A stretch of DNA of 64,000 nucleotides from Saccharothrix algeriensis. Its GTDB lineage: Bacteria > Actinomycetota > Actinomycetes > Mycobacteriales > Pseudonocardiaceae. A program made the translations under genes and the position numbers. Shown in pieces: positions 8,057 to 16,702 of this stretch (the stretch's first letter is position 1; every line of letters starts with the position of its first letter). The stretch covers positions 186,001 to 250,000 of the forward strand of contig NZ_JAFBCL010000001.1 in NCBI RefSeq assembly GCF_016907655.1, given 5' to 3'. A model generated the notes under the pieces. It saw only the letters and a list, made by a program, of their open reading frames with translations, was not told the DNA's origin and did no database searches.

Positions 8057-9112
8057 TCACCCGGCGGCGACCACGTCGGCGACCACGCACACCACGTTGT
8101 CCGGGCCGCCGTTGGCGTTGGCCAGGTCCACCAGCCGGCGCACCGCCTCGTCCGGGTCGGCCGCCCGGCGCAGCACCAGCCCGAGGTCGTCCTGCGGCAC
8201 GACGGTGTGCAGCCCGTCCGAGCAGAGCAGGTACCGGTCGCCCGGCAGGGCGTCGTGCAGCGCCAGGTCCGGTTCGACCCGCCCGCCGTGCAGCGCCCGC
8301 ACCAGCATCGACCGCTGGGGGTGGCTCAGCGCCTCCTCCTCGGTCAGCCGGCCCTCGGCGATCAGCGACTGCACCACCGTGTGGTCGTGGGTGATGCGGA
8401 ACAGGCCGTCGCCGCGCCGCAGGTAGACCCGCGCGTCGCCCACGTGCACCAGGCCCAGCCGCGACCCGGACAGCACCAGCGCGGTCAGCGTCGTGCCCGA
8501 GCACGACCCGGCGGGGTTCGCCGACAGGTAGTCGCCGACCGCCGCGCCGGCCCGGTGCACGGCGTCGGCCAGGGTGTTGAGCAGCTCCCCCGCCGGGATC
8601 GCGGTGTCCAGCGCGGCCAGCGACTCGATCGCCACCGAGCTGAGCGGCTCGCCCCGCGCGCCGAACCCGTCGGCCACGGCGAGCAGCCGCTCGCCCGCGT
8701 AGCCGCGGTCCTGGTTGGAGTCGCGGACCAGGCCGCGGTCGGTGCGCAGCGCGCAGCGCAGTGTCACGGTCACGGTGGTGTCCTCCCCGGACAGCTGTTC
8801 GACGAGGAAGGCGGCGAGGTCGCGCCGGGCGGCCGTGTCGGCCTCGACCCGCGCCCAGTGGGCGCGGACCTCGGCGGCGGCCTCCCGCGGGGCCAGCTCG
8901 CAGACCAGCCGGATGCGGGCCAGCGGCATCCCCAGCCGGCGCAGCCACGCCACCAGGCGCGCCCGCCCCAGCTGGTCCGGCGAGTAGAGCCGGTAGCCCG
9001 ACGCCGGGTCCACCCGGGCCGGGGTCAGCAGGCCCAGCTCGTCGTACAGCCGCAGCGCCTTGGGCGACAGGCGGGCCGCCCGCGCGAACTCCCCGATGGT
9101 CACCAGCTCCAC
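8057..9112 (-). CDS. MerR-type HTH fused to a PP2C-family protein phosphatase
   Basis: The 351-residue protein joins a MerR winged-helix DNA-binding domain (about residues 3-75: IGEFARAARLSPKALRLYDE, then GYRLYSPDQLGRARLVAWLRRLG) to a PP2C Ser/Thr phosphatase (about 115-345). The phosphatase carries the metal and catalytic motifs: SNQDRGYAG, LLAVADGFG, SGTTLTALVL, HVGDARVYL, LLCSDGL and GGPDNVVCVV. The metal-binding aspartates therefore look intact. A transcription factor carrying its own phosphatase could link dephosphorylation to promoter control, or the MerR domain could target the phosphatase to DNA. Start GTG at 9110-9112 gives VELVTIGEF; a second GTG three codons later is possible. No partner kinase lies nearby. 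Confidence 0.85.
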   Translation of the reverse strand: MELVTIGEFARAARLSPKALRLYDELGLLTPARVDPASGYRLYSPDQLGRARLVAWLRRLGMPLARIRLVCELAPREAAAEVRAHWARVEADTAARRDLAAFLVEQLSGEDTTVTVTLRCALRTDRGLVRDSNQDRGYAGERLLAVADGFGARGEPLSSVAIESLAALDTAIPAGELLNTLADAVHRAGAAVGDYLSANPAGSCSGTTLTALVLSGSRLGLVHVGDARVYLRRGDGLFRITHDHTVVQSLIAEGRLTEEEALSHPQRSMLVRALHGGRVEPDLALHDALPGDRYLLCSDGLHTVVPQDDLGLVLRRAADPDEAVRRLVDLANANGGPDNVVCVVADVVAAG

Positions 9113-9198
9113 CGACCTCGTCCCCTCCCCGACCGGGCGCCCTCCGCCCGGTCCGGCCCACGGTGCGGCTTGCCCCGGGGTGAAGGTCAACCCCCTGC

Positions 9199-10434
9199 TC
9201 ACCCGAGCCAGGCGCGCGCCCCCGCGACCAGCGCCGCCACCCCGGTCTCCAGGGTGGGGCTGATCACCGGGGCGAACAGCGGCGAGTGGTTGGCGGGCAG
9301 GCCGCCCACCACCTCGCGCAGCTCCTCCTCGGTCCTCGCGCGGGCGAACGGCGCCGGGTCCGCCCCGCCCAGCAGCCAGTACACCAGCGGCGCGCCCGCG
9401 GCGGCGGCCAGGACGCCCACGTCCTCGCTGCCGGTCACCGGGCCGGGGTCGACCACGCGCCGCGCGGTGACCACCTCGGCCAGGGCCGCGCCGGCGCGCC
9501 GCACGGCGTCGGGGTCGTTGAGCACGGCCGGGTAGCTCGCCAGCAAGGTGACCTCCGGCTCGCGGGTCGCACCCGAGGCCGCCGCCTCGGCGCGCACGAC
9601 GCGCTCCACCGCCCCGAGCACCCGCTCGCGCACCTGCGGCCGGTAGCTGCGGACGCTGAGCAGCAGCTCCGCCTCGTCCGGGATGATGTTGGCCGCCGTG
9701 CCCGCGTGGATCGCGCCGACCGTGAGCACGGCCGTGTCGCCGCCGGCCACCTCCCGCGACACGATGGTCTGCAGCCGCAGCACCGTCGCCGCCGCCAGCA
9801 CCACCGGGTCGACCGCCGCCTCCGGGCGCGACCCGTGCCCGCCCTCGCCGCGCAGGGTGACGCGCAGGGTGTCCGCCGCGGCGAACGCCGGCCCGGCCCG
9901 CAGCCCCAGGAAACCGGCCGGGAGGGGCGCGACGTGCTGGCCCAGCACCACGTCGGGCGTGCCGAACCGGTCGAACAGCCCGTCGTCGACCATGGCCTGC
10001 GCGCCGCCGCCGACCTCCTCGGCGGGCTGGAACACCGCCAGCACCGCGCCCCGCCACCCGGCGCGCGCCGCGGCCAGCTCCCGGGCGGCCCCGACCAGGC
10101 ACGTCACGTGCACGTCGTGCCCGCACGCGTGGGCCACCGGCACCGACTCGCCGTCGCGCTCCACGACGGCCGTGCTGGCGTAGGGCAGGCCGGTGCGCTC
10201 GGCCACCGGCAGGGCGTCCATGTCGGCCCGCAGCAGCACCGTCGGCCCGTCGCCGGAGCGCAGCACCCCCACCACCCCGGTGCCACCCACCCCCTCGGTG
10301 GTCTCGAACCCGGCCGCGCGCAGCTCGCGGGCGGCGATCGCCGCCGTCCGGGTCTCGGCGAACCCCAGCTCGGGGTGCCGGTGCAGGTCGCGGTACAGCT
10401 CGGCGAGGCTCACGACGATCACTATCTGCGCCAT
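9199..10434 (-). CDS. M20-family metallo-amidohydrolase
   Basis: The 411-residue protein matches the M20D amidohydrolase/aminoacylase group (hippurate, N-acyl-amino-acid or indole-3-acetyl-amino-acid hydrolases). Motifs are the N-terminal LYRDLHRHPELGFAE, RADMDALPV, metal ligands in HACGHDVHV, and EEVGGGAQAMV. These enzymes use two metal ions to cleave an N-acyl bond. The ATG at 10432-10434 gives MAQIVIV; a TTG six codons upstream is possible. It follows the biosynthetic operon in the same direction but is separated from it by a strong terminator, so it is probably transcribed on its own. Confidence 0.88.
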   Translation of the reverse strand: MAQIVIVVSLAELYRDLHRHPELGFAETRTAAIAARELRAAGFETTEGVGGTGVVGVLRSGDGPTVLLRADMDALPVAERTGLPYASTAVVERDGESVPVAHACGHDVHVTCLVGAARELAAARAGWRGAVLAVFQPAEEVGGGAQAMVDDGLFDRFGTPDVVLGQHVAPLPAGFLGLRAGPAFAAADTLRVTLRGEGGHGSRPEAAVDPVVLAAATVLRLQTIVSREVAGGDTAVLTVGAIHAGTAANIIPDEAELLLSVRSYRPQVRERVLGAVERVVRAEAAASGATREPEVTLLASYPAVLNDPDAVRRAGAALAEVVTARRVVDPGPVTGSEDVGVLAAAAGAPLVYWLLGGADPAPFARARTEEELREVVGGLPANHSPLFAPVISPTLETGVAALVAGARAWLG

Positions 10435-10451
10435 GGGCCCCGCGGGCAACA

Positions 10452-10499
10452 CCCGGCCGTCGGGGCGTCACCGCGTGGGGTGACGCCCCGACGGCCGGG
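10452..10499 (-). terminator. Perfect 21-bp stem terminator closing the biosynthetic operon
   Basis: Arms at 10452-10472 and 10479-10499 are perfectly complementary over 21 bp around a 6-nt loop (GCGTGG on the plus strand). It lies 4 bp after the stop of the MFS gene and 17 bp before the amidohydrolase start. It should end transcription of the long leftward operon. Confidence 0.8.
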
Positions 10500-10503
10500 G
10501 GCG

Positions 10504-11769
10504 TCAGGACTGGGCGACCGGCTCCTCCACCGGGCCGGCCGCGGGCTCCTGCTCCTTCTTCGCGTTCTTCGTCGCCGCGTACCCGACGGCCGCCGCCACG
10601 AACGACAGCGCGCCGAGCACCGGCCACACCGCGTGGCCCAGCTGGAGGAACAGGAAGCCGCCGACGATCGGGCCGGCCGCCGCGCCCAGGCCGTAGACGA
10701 ACTGGAAGCTGCCGATGTAGCGGCCCCGCAGGTGCGCCGGCGCGACCACGCCGGGGTAGGAGAACACCACCGGGCCGCCGATGATCTCCGCCAGCGTCCA
10801 CAGCAGCGTGCCGGCGATGATCACGGCCGGGCCCAGCGGCAGGCCGTAGGCGGCCACGCCCAGGCCCAGCAGGACGAAGCACGTCGCGACGACGACCTTG
10901 GCGGGCAGGTTCTGCGTCGTCTTGGTGACCACCAGCTCGAACAGGATCACCACCGCGCCGTTGAGGGCGACCGCGAAGGTGTACCAGAAGATCGGCACCC
11001 CGGACTTCGCCACGTCCAGCGGCAGCGTGGACAGGTACTGCACGTAGACCACGCCGTTGATGAACACCACCAGCAGGAACGCCAGGTAGCGGCGGTCGCG
11101 CAGGACGTCGGCGTAGCTGCCGGTCGCCGCCGGGGCCGCCTCGTCGCCGCCGGCGCGCAGGCGCTTCTCCTCCGCCTTGGACGGCAGCGCGAAGCGCGCG
11201 AGCACCGCGTAGACCAGCGCGACCAGCGCCTCGCCCCAGAACAGCAGGTGGTAGCTGTCGCCGCCCCACTGGTAGAGGCCGAACCCGATCAGCGGCGCGG
11301 CCGTCGTGCCCAGGTTCAGGCCGAACCGGTACATCGCGAAGACCATCACCTGCCGGTCGTCGTCGGTCAGCTCCGACAGCAGGGTCGCCGAGGCCGGCCG
11401 GTAGACCTGCCCGACCGCGCCGACCAGGGCGGTCGCCGCGATCAGCAGCGGGTAGCTCGGCAGGTAGAGCAGGGCGGCGATGAGGGCCGCCGAGCCGCCC
11501 ATGCTGAGCACGGTGGAGTTGCGCGCGCCGAGCCGGTCCGCCAGCGCGCCGCCGACCAGCACGCCGACGACGCTGCCGACGCCGTAGACGCCCAGCGCGG
11601 TGGCGGCCTGGCCCGCGGAGTAGCCCTTCGCGGTCAGGAACAGCACCAGGAAGATGTTGAGGAAGCCGCCGATCTTGTTGACGAAGACGCCGCCCAGGAC
11701 CACCTTCACCGCCGTCGGCGACTCCACGAACGTGGCCCGGATGCCTGCTGACTTGTTCTGCGTTGCCAT
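10504..11769 (-). CDS. MFS transporter, last gene of the hydrazine-type cluster
   Basis: The 421-residue protein has about 12 membrane helices. It resembles MFS exporters of the DHA1 type, with the loop GGALADRLGARNSTVLSMGG between helices 2 and 3 and VGQVYRPASATLLSELTDDD in helix 4 and after. The C-terminal tail is charged (NAKKEQEPAAGPVEEP). A GTG immediately precedes the ATG; either could start. It lies 31 bp after an ATP-grasp ligase and is followed by a strong terminator. The likely role is export of the cluster's product and self-protection, which is inferred from position. Confidence 0.85.
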   Translation of the reverse strand: MATQNKSAGIRATFVESPTAVKVVLGGVFVNKIGGFLNIFLVLFLTAKGYSAGQAATALGVYGVGSVVGVLVGGALADRLGARNSTVLSMGGSAALIAALLYLPSYPLLIAATALVGAVGQVYRPASATLLSELTDDDRQVMVFAMYRFGLNLGTTAAPLIGFGLYQWGGDSYHLLFWGEALVALVYAVLARFALPSKAEEKRLRAGGDEAAPAATGSYADVLRDRRYLAFLLVVFINGVVYVQYLSTLPLDVAKSGVPIFWYTFAVALNGAVVILFELVVTKTTQNLPAKVVVATCFVLLGLGVAAYGLPLGPAVIIAGTLLWTLAEIIGGPVVFSYPGVVAPAHLRGRYIGSFQFVYGLGAAAGPIVGGFLFLQLGHAVWPVLGALSFVAAAVGYAATKNAKKEQEPAAGPVEEPVAQS

Positions 11770-11800
11770 CACTTCACATCTCTCGGGGTGTGCGGGGGGA

Positions 11801-13048
11801 TCAGGCGGGCTTGACTTCGAACGCGGCCTCCGCCGCGGCCAGCCGGTCGGCGACCTGCTCGCGGGACTCGCCGGTGGCGACGGCGAACGCGATGCGGCCC
11901 CAGACCGTGCCCTTGGGCGGCGGCGAGACGACCGCGCCGGGCTGGGCGACCACGACGGCCCGCTCGATGCCGTCGGGCAGGGCGTCGTGGTCGAACCCGA
12001 GCGCTCCCAGCGTGGTGTCCTCCTCCGCCACGTAGAAGAAGCGGATGCCGGCGACCCGGCCGCGGGTCGGCGTGAGGTCGGCCGGCCGGCCGGTGGCCGC
12101 GGCGGCGGCGACCAGGCCGGGGTCGATGCCGGTGGCCAGCGAGCCGAGGAACGGGATCAGGTCGCCGCCGAGGCGGCCGTTGACCTCGATGACCTTCGGC
12201 CCGGACCCGGTGAGCATGAACTCGGAGTGGGTGACGCCGTCGGTGAAGCCCAGCGCCTCGTGCGTGCGCTGCAGCGCCTTGAGCAGCGCGGGGTCGGACA
12301 GCAGCGGGTCGGCGGCGTCGACGAAGTGCCCGACCTCCTCGGCGTAGGGCGGGTAGCCGACCACCTTGCGGGCGACGAACAGCGGCGTCACCTCGCCGTC
12401 GCGGACCACCGAGTCGACGCTGATCTCCTCGCCCGCGACGAACTCCTCGACCAGGACGGGCTGGTCGGTGTCGAACACGACCGGCTCCGGCCCCTCGGCG
12501 CCCAGCGTGAAGGCGAAGCCCGCCCGCAGCTGCGCCTCGTCGGCCACCTTGACCACGCCCAGGCTCGCGCCCAGGCCGCGCGGCTTGAGGATCGCCGGGT
12601 AGCCGACCACGCGCGCGGCGGCCACGGCCTCCTCCACCGTCTTCACCGGGACGGACCGGGGCTGCGCCACACCGGCGGCGTCCAGCGCGGCGCGCGTGCG
12701 CCCCTTGTCCCGCAAGCCCCACACGACGTCCGGGTCGCCGTTGCGCGCGCCCACGGCCCGCGCGACGAACGCGGCGGCGTGGATGCGCGCCTCGTCCCAG
12801 CACAGCACGCCCGCGACCGGCTCGCGCTCGGCCAGCCGGGCCGCCGCGACGGCCATCGCCGGGCCGTCCATGGTGCTGGGCAGCACGGTCCAGCCGGCCA
12901 CGTGCTCCTTCTCCCACCCCGGTTCGGCGCTCAGGAACAGGTGGACGCGGTACCGGGCGCCGATCGAGCGCAGCAGGTACTCGCGGTAGGTCCGCATACC
13001 GGTGGCGACCACCAGCAGCAGCGGGCGGGTGCCCTCGGTTCCGGTCAT
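11801..13048 (-). CDS. ATP-grasp ligase A
   Basis: The 415-residue enzyme has the three-part ATP-grasp fold: an N-terminal Rossmann-like part (LLLVVATGMRTYREYLLRSI), an ATP-binding part (KPRGLGASLGVVKV; VLVEEFVAGEEISVD) and a metal-binding end (PKVIEVNGRLGGDLIP, with the Glu and Asn expected to bind Mg-ATP). ATP-grasp enzymes activate a carboxylate as acyl phosphate and join it to an amine. This type resembles L-amino-acid/dipeptide ligases and carnosine synthase-like enzymes. Within this cluster it could couple an amino acid to the hydrazino acid. It follows the antiporter gene by 50 bp. It shares its overall architecture with ligase B at 16703 but not close sequence. Confidence 0.88.
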   Translation of the reverse strand: MTGTEGTRPLLLVVATGMRTYREYLLRSIGARYRVHLFLSAEPGWEKEHVAGWTVLPSTMDGPAMAVAAARLAEREPVAGVLCWDEARIHAAAFVARAVGARNGDPDVVWGLRDKGRTRAALDAAGVAQPRSVPVKTVEEAVAAARVVGYPAILKPRGLGASLGVVKVADEAQLRAGFAFTLGAEGPEPVVFDTDQPVLVEEFVAGEEISVDSVVRDGEVTPLFVARKVVGYPPYAEEVGHFVDAADPLLSDPALLKALQRTHEALGFTDGVTHSEFMLTGSGPKVIEVNGRLGGDLIPFLGSLATGIDPGLVAAAAATGRPADLTPTRGRVAGIRFFYVAEEDTTLGALGFDHDALPDGIERAVVVAQPGAVVSPPPKGTVWGRIAFAVATGESREQVADRLAAAEAAFEVKPA

Positions 13049-13098
13049 GACGCGGTGCCTCTTCTCTCACAGGGGTTTCGGTGGGGTGCCGGGCGGGC

Positions 13099-14397
13099 TC
13101 AGGCGACGGCCGCCCGCTCCCGCTCCTCGTGGGTGACCGCGATCCGGGCGACCGCGTACCGCAGGGTCGGCGGGGCCATCAGGGAGGTGACCACCGCGAC
13201 CAGCACGACGACCGTGTAGGTCTCGGTGGTCAGCACGCCCAGGCGCAGCCCGACCATCGCGACGATGACGCCGATGACGCCGCGCGCGTTGAGCCCGGCG
13301 CCCAGCGCCAAGCCCTCCCAGTGGCCCAGCCGGCCGATCCGCGCGCCCAGGTAGGCGCCCGCGAACTTGCCGACCACCGCCAGCAGCAGCACCAGCGCCG
13401 CCGCGCCGAGCACCGCCGGGTCGCGCAGCGCGGTGAGGTCCATGCGCAGCCCGGCGGTGGCGAAGAAGACCGGGGCCAGCACCGCCATGACGAACGTGCG
13501 CAGCGAACCCAGCCTCTCCCGCACCGGCACGCCCGAGGAGCTGATGAGCAGGCCGCAGACGAACGCGCCCAGGATCGGCTCCAGCGACAGCGCGTGGGTC
13601 CCGGCCGCCGACAGCACGACCAGCACCACCACGACCGCGACCGTGACGCCGTGCTCCGGGGAGCGGTTCGCGGTGGCGAGCGCCTTGCGCACCAGCGGCC
13701 TGCCCACCACGAGCGCGACGGCCGCGACGGCGGCCAGCGCGCCGACCGACAGCGCCGCGTGCCCGAGGGTGAAGCCCGCGCCCGCCATGCCCGACACCAC
13801 CGCCAGCAGCGACCAGCCCACCACGTCGTCCACGGCGGCGGCGGTGATCACCAGCTGGCCGATGTCGCGGTGCAGCAGGTTCATCTCCAGCAGCACCTTG
13901 GCGATCACCGGGATGGCGCTCACGCACACCGCGACCCCGAGGAACAGCGCGAACACCGGCCGGTCCGCGTTCTGCCCGATCATCACCGCGGGCAGCGCGA
14001 ACCCGGCCGCGAACCCCAGGCCCAGCGGGATCAGCAGCCCGCCCGCGGCCACCCACGCCGCCGCACCGCCCTTGCGGCGCGCCAGGCCGAGGTCCAGGTG
14101 CATCCCGGTGAACCCGACCAGCAGCAGCACCCCGAGCTGCCCCACCGCGTCGAGCAGGTGGATCTGCGCGACGTCGGCGGGGAACAGCCACCCGGACAGC
14201 GCGGGCCACAGCGGCCCGAGCAGCGACGGCCCGAGCAGGACGCCCGCGGCCAGCTCGCCGACGACCGCCGGCAGCCGGACCCGGGTCGCGAGCCGGCCCA
14301 GCGCGAACGCCGTGCCCAGCAGCACGGCCAGCTGCGCCAGGAACACCAGCATCTGGTGCGCGCCGATGGGGCTCGGCGGCGCGGCGGCGAGGATCAC
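13099..14397 (-). CDS. CPA2-type cation/proton antiporter
   Basis: The 432-residue membrane protein matches the Na+/H+ (Kef-type) exchanger domain with about 12 helices. Characteristic stretches are LPAVVGELAAGVLLGPSLLG, VCVSAIPVIAKVLLEM, AAAVDDVVGWSLLAVVSG (the DD pair of the transport site) and GLNARGVIGVIVA. The C-terminal NAD-binding TrkA-N domain of full KefB is absent. The GTG start overlaps the stop of the solute-binding-protein gene as GTGA, so translation is coupled. An antiporter in a small-molecule cluster may drive product export or ionic self-protection; that role is inference. Confidence 0.85.
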   Translation of the reverse strand: MILAAAPPSPIGAHQMLVFLAQLAVLLGTAFALGRLATRVRLPAVVGELAAGVLLGPSLLGPLWPALSGWLFPADVAQIHLLDAVGQLGVLLLVGFTGMHLDLGLARRKGGAAAWVAAGGLLIPLGLGFAAGFALPAVMIGQNADRPVFALFLGVAVCVSAIPVIAKVLLEMNLLHRDIGQLVITAAAVDDVVGWSLLAVVSGMAGAGFTLGHAALSVGALAAVAAVALVVGRPLVRKALATANRSPEHGVTVAVVVVLVVLSAAGTHALSLEPILGAFVCGLLISSSGVPVRERLGSLRTFVMAVLAPVFFATAGLRMDLTALRDPAVLGAAALVLLLAVVGKFAGAYLGARIGRLGHWEGLALGAGLNARGVIGVIVAMVGLRLGVLTTETYTVVVLVAVVTSLMAPPTLRYAVARIAVTHEERERAAVA

Positions 14398-16208
14398 CGG
14401 TCCCCGTCCCGCGCGTAGTACCAGTTCTCCGGGTTGATCATCCCGTAGGGGTTGACCGGCCCGAAGCCGCGCAGGTCGTTGGCCACCTCGAACAACCGGA
14501 TGGGGAAGTTCGGGGTGAAGATCACCGGGACCTGCTCGGCGATGTAGTCCTGGTACTCGTAGAGCACCGCCAGGTCGTCGCTGGTGACGGTGCGGTCGAT
14601 CAGCTCGTCGGCCCGGGGGTCGGTGTAGAAGCCGAAGTTGCCGCCCGCGCCGGTGGAGAACAGGATCTCGCCGGTCGGGTGGTGGTAGGCCCAGCCGCCG
14701 TTCCAGCAGCACATCTCCCACAGGCACGGGGTCTCCGCGCTCGCCTTGCAGGGCGCGTCCTCGGCGACCAGGACCGAGCCGTAGACCTCCTGCAGGCGCA
14801 GCTCGATGCCGGCGCGCGCGGCGGCGTCGCGGAAGCCGTGCATGAGCCGGGTCAGCGCCGGGCGGCCCTCGACGTACCGCATCAGGATGGTCAGCTCGGT
14901 GCCGGCGGGGATGCCCTCCCCCGCCTCGCCGGGCCCGGCGCCGGGCCGCACGCACACCGCCGGCGTCCGGCTGGTGTCCCAGCCGTTGGCCTCCAGCAGC
15001 CGCTTGGCGTGCTCCGGGTCGAACGGCAGCGGCCACGCGCCCTCGCGCTGGCGCGGCGAGACGTAGTCGGTCCGCGGGTACATCGGGACCGGGCCGTTCT
15101 GCCGGTAGGCGTAGCCCTGGTAGATGTCGCGCACGGCGGTGTCCTGGTCCAGCACGCTCTGCAGCGCCTGGCGGAGGTAGGTCTGCGCGAACATCTTCCC
15201 GACCACGGTCGGGTTGTTGTAGTTCAGCGAGATGTACCGGATGCAGAACGCCGTCTGCGGGTACATGGTGTAGTTGTCCGCCAACGGGTTCGGGCCGCCC
15301 ACCACCGGGTCGACGGCGGGCTCGGTGGCGAAGCTCAGCGGCAGGTAGCCGACCTGGATGCCGTTCTCGGCGTCCGGCCCGGCCTGGAGCATCCGGTACT
15401 GCTCCTCGTCGGAGAAGGTCGGCACCTGCCGGAACTCGTCCAGGTAGGGCTTGTTCGGCCCGGAGTAGTGCTCGTTGGGCACGAACGTGACGACGCCTTC
15501 GAGCGTGTAGCTCTTGAGCCGCCACGGACCGCTGACCACGCTCCAGATCGGACTGTCGGCCCAGCGCGTCCGGTGGGCGTTGCCCTCGTCGACGATGTCG
15601 CCCTGCTCGGCCATCAGGTGGTCGTAGACGGCTTCGACGTCGGCGAGGTCGCCGGAGGCGTCGGCGGGGCCCGCCGCGGTGCGGTCCCACGCCCGGGGCA
15701 GCGGGGTGATGGTGCTGAGCTGGTTGTACAGCACCCAGTGCCGCGAGTAGGCCCGGTCGAAGGTGAAGAACACCTTGTCCTCGGCCAGCTTCCCGTACGA
15801 GGTCAGGTTGTCCGGGAAGTAGCCGGGCACGTACTCGCCGTACCGGGCGCCCTTGACCTTCATGAGGTTGACCCAGAACAGCACGTTGTCGGCGCAGACC
15901 GTCTCGCCGTTGGACCACTTCCACGGCTTGACGGTGATGGTGACGGTCAGGCCGTCCTCGCTCCACTCCGGCGGCTCGCCGATGCTCTGCGCGTAGTCGA
16001 CGGCGGGGGTGCCGTCGCTGCCGAAGTAGTACAGCGTCCGGTACATCAGCGCCTGGAACTCCAGGATGTTGCGGGTGCCCATGCGCTCGGCCGGGGTGAA
16101 CGGGAAGATCACGGCGGGCGGGAAACCGGGCGCGCACGCCCAGGTGACCACACCGCCCCGGCGGGGTTCGCCCCCGGTGGGCGCGGCGACGGTGCTGGCG
16201 GAAGTCAT
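14394..16208 (-). CDS. Family-5 solute-binding-protein homologue with no export signal
   Basis: This 604-residue protein matches the peptide/nickel (SBP_5) binding proteins throughout, for example RRGGVVTWACAPGFPP at the N-terminus, WSNGETVCADNVLFWVNLMK, and WYYARDGDR at the C-terminus. Family members begin with a lipoprotein signal and Cys. Here the frame opens MTSASTVAAPTGGEPRRGG and goes straight into the mature fold, with no hydrophobic segment, lipobox or Tat motif. It should therefore be cytoplasmic. No ABC permease or ATPase is nearby. It is coupled by GTGA to the antiporter. Cytoplasmic sequestration of a peptide-like product, a chaperone for an intermediate, or a mis-set start are all possible; I see no upstream in-frame signal peptide. 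Confidence 0.85.
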   Translation of the reverse strand: MTSASTVAAPTGGEPRRGGVVTWACAPGFPPAVIFPFTPAERMGTRNILEFQALMYRTLYYFGSDGTPAVDYAQSIGEPPEWSEDGLTVTITVKPWKWSNGETVCADNVLFWVNLMKVKGARYGEYVPGYFPDNLTSYGKLAEDKVFFTFDRAYSRHWVLYNQLSTITPLPRAWDRTAAGPADASGDLADVEAVYDHLMAEQGDIVDEGNAHRTRWADSPIWSVVSGPWRLKSYTLEGVVTFVPNEHYSGPNKPYLDEFRQVPTFSDEEQYRMLQAGPDAENGIQVGYLPLSFATEPAVDPVVGGPNPLADNYTMYPQTAFCIRYISLNYNNPTVVGKMFAQTYLRQALQSVLDQDTAVRDIYQGYAYRQNGPVPMYPRTDYVSPRQREGAWPLPFDPEHAKRLLEANGWDTSRTPAVCVRPGAGPGEAGEGIPAGTELTILMRYVEGRPALTRLMHGFRDAAARAGIELRLQEVYGSVLVAEDAPCKASAETPCLWEMCCWNGGWAYHHPTGEILFSTGAGGNFGFYTDPRADELIDRTVTSDDLAVLYEYQDYIAEQVPVIFTPNFPIRLFEVANDLRGFGPVNPYGMINPENWYYARDGDR

Positions 16209-16227
16209 GGCTGGTGCGTCCTCGTCG

Positions 16228-16575
16228 TCAGGTGGTCTGGGGTGCGGGGATTTCCTCGATCACGGACACGCCGGTGGCCGCGTGGTCGCCGAAGCGCTCC
16301 CACACCTCGGCCAGCCGGATGCGGCCGTCGGCCAGGACGGCGGGCGTGCTGCGGCAGTGGCCGGAGACGACCTCGCCGTCCTCCAGCACCATGCAGTAGG
16401 CGAAGTCCAGCGAGCCGTCCGGCGCGGCGGTGCCGGTGAGCGCGCCCCGGCGGGCCCGGCCGCCGAGGAACTCGCCCCACAGCAGGTCGCCGTCCTGGTG
16501 GTAGACGGCGACCCGGCTCTCCTCGGGCGCGCCGTCGGCGACCGGCCGGAACCTCCGGCCGTCGTAGTCGATCAC
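16228..16575 (-). CDS. Small conserved protein of the family often labelled 'N-acetylglutamate synthase'
   Basis: This 115-residue protein opens with VIDYDGRRFRPV and contains YHQDGDLLWGEFLGG, then FAYCMVLEDGEVVSGHC and GRIRLAEVWERFGD. This pattern recurs in a widespread small family that databases label n-acetylglutamate synthase without firm evidence. It looks all-beta, with no membrane segment. It starts at GTG 19 bp upstream of the binding-protein homologue and 127 bp after ligase B, across two hairpins. Its role in the cluster is unknown; a lipocalin-like binding or accessory role is only a guess. Confidence 0.6.
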   Translation of the reverse strand: MIDYDGRRFRPVADGAPEESRVAVYHQDGDLLWGEFLGGRARRGALTGTAAPDGSLDFAYCMVLEDGEVVSGHCRSTPAVLADGRIRLAEVWERFGDHAATGVSVIEEIPAPQTT

Positions 16576-16637
16576 TTCGGTCCACTCCTGCTCGGTGGTC
16601 GCGCGGCGCCGCGCGCCGCGGGTGGGTGCGGGTGGTC

Positions 16638-16694
16638 GTCGCGGGGCGGGCCCGCCCCGCGACGGGTCCGGCGCCGCGGGTGGCGCGGCGCCGG
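16638..16694 (-). terminator. Two tandem hairpins inside the operon (attenuator or partial terminator)
   Basis: The 127-bp gap between ligase B and the small protein holds two strong stems: a perfect 26-bp palindrome at 16638-16663 (arms GTCGCGGGGCGGG and its complement) and an 11-bp stem with a 5-nt GGTGG loop at 16668-16694. On the leftward transcript they directly follow the ligase stop. They may lower expression of the downstream half (binding protein, antiporter, ligase A, exporter) or stabilise the upstream mRNA end. Confidence 0.55.
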
Positions 16695-16702
16695 GGCCGG
16701 TC

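Noticed and set aside
14394..16208. Component of a peptide ABC importer
   Set aside because: No permease or ATPase genes adjoin it and it lacks any export signal.
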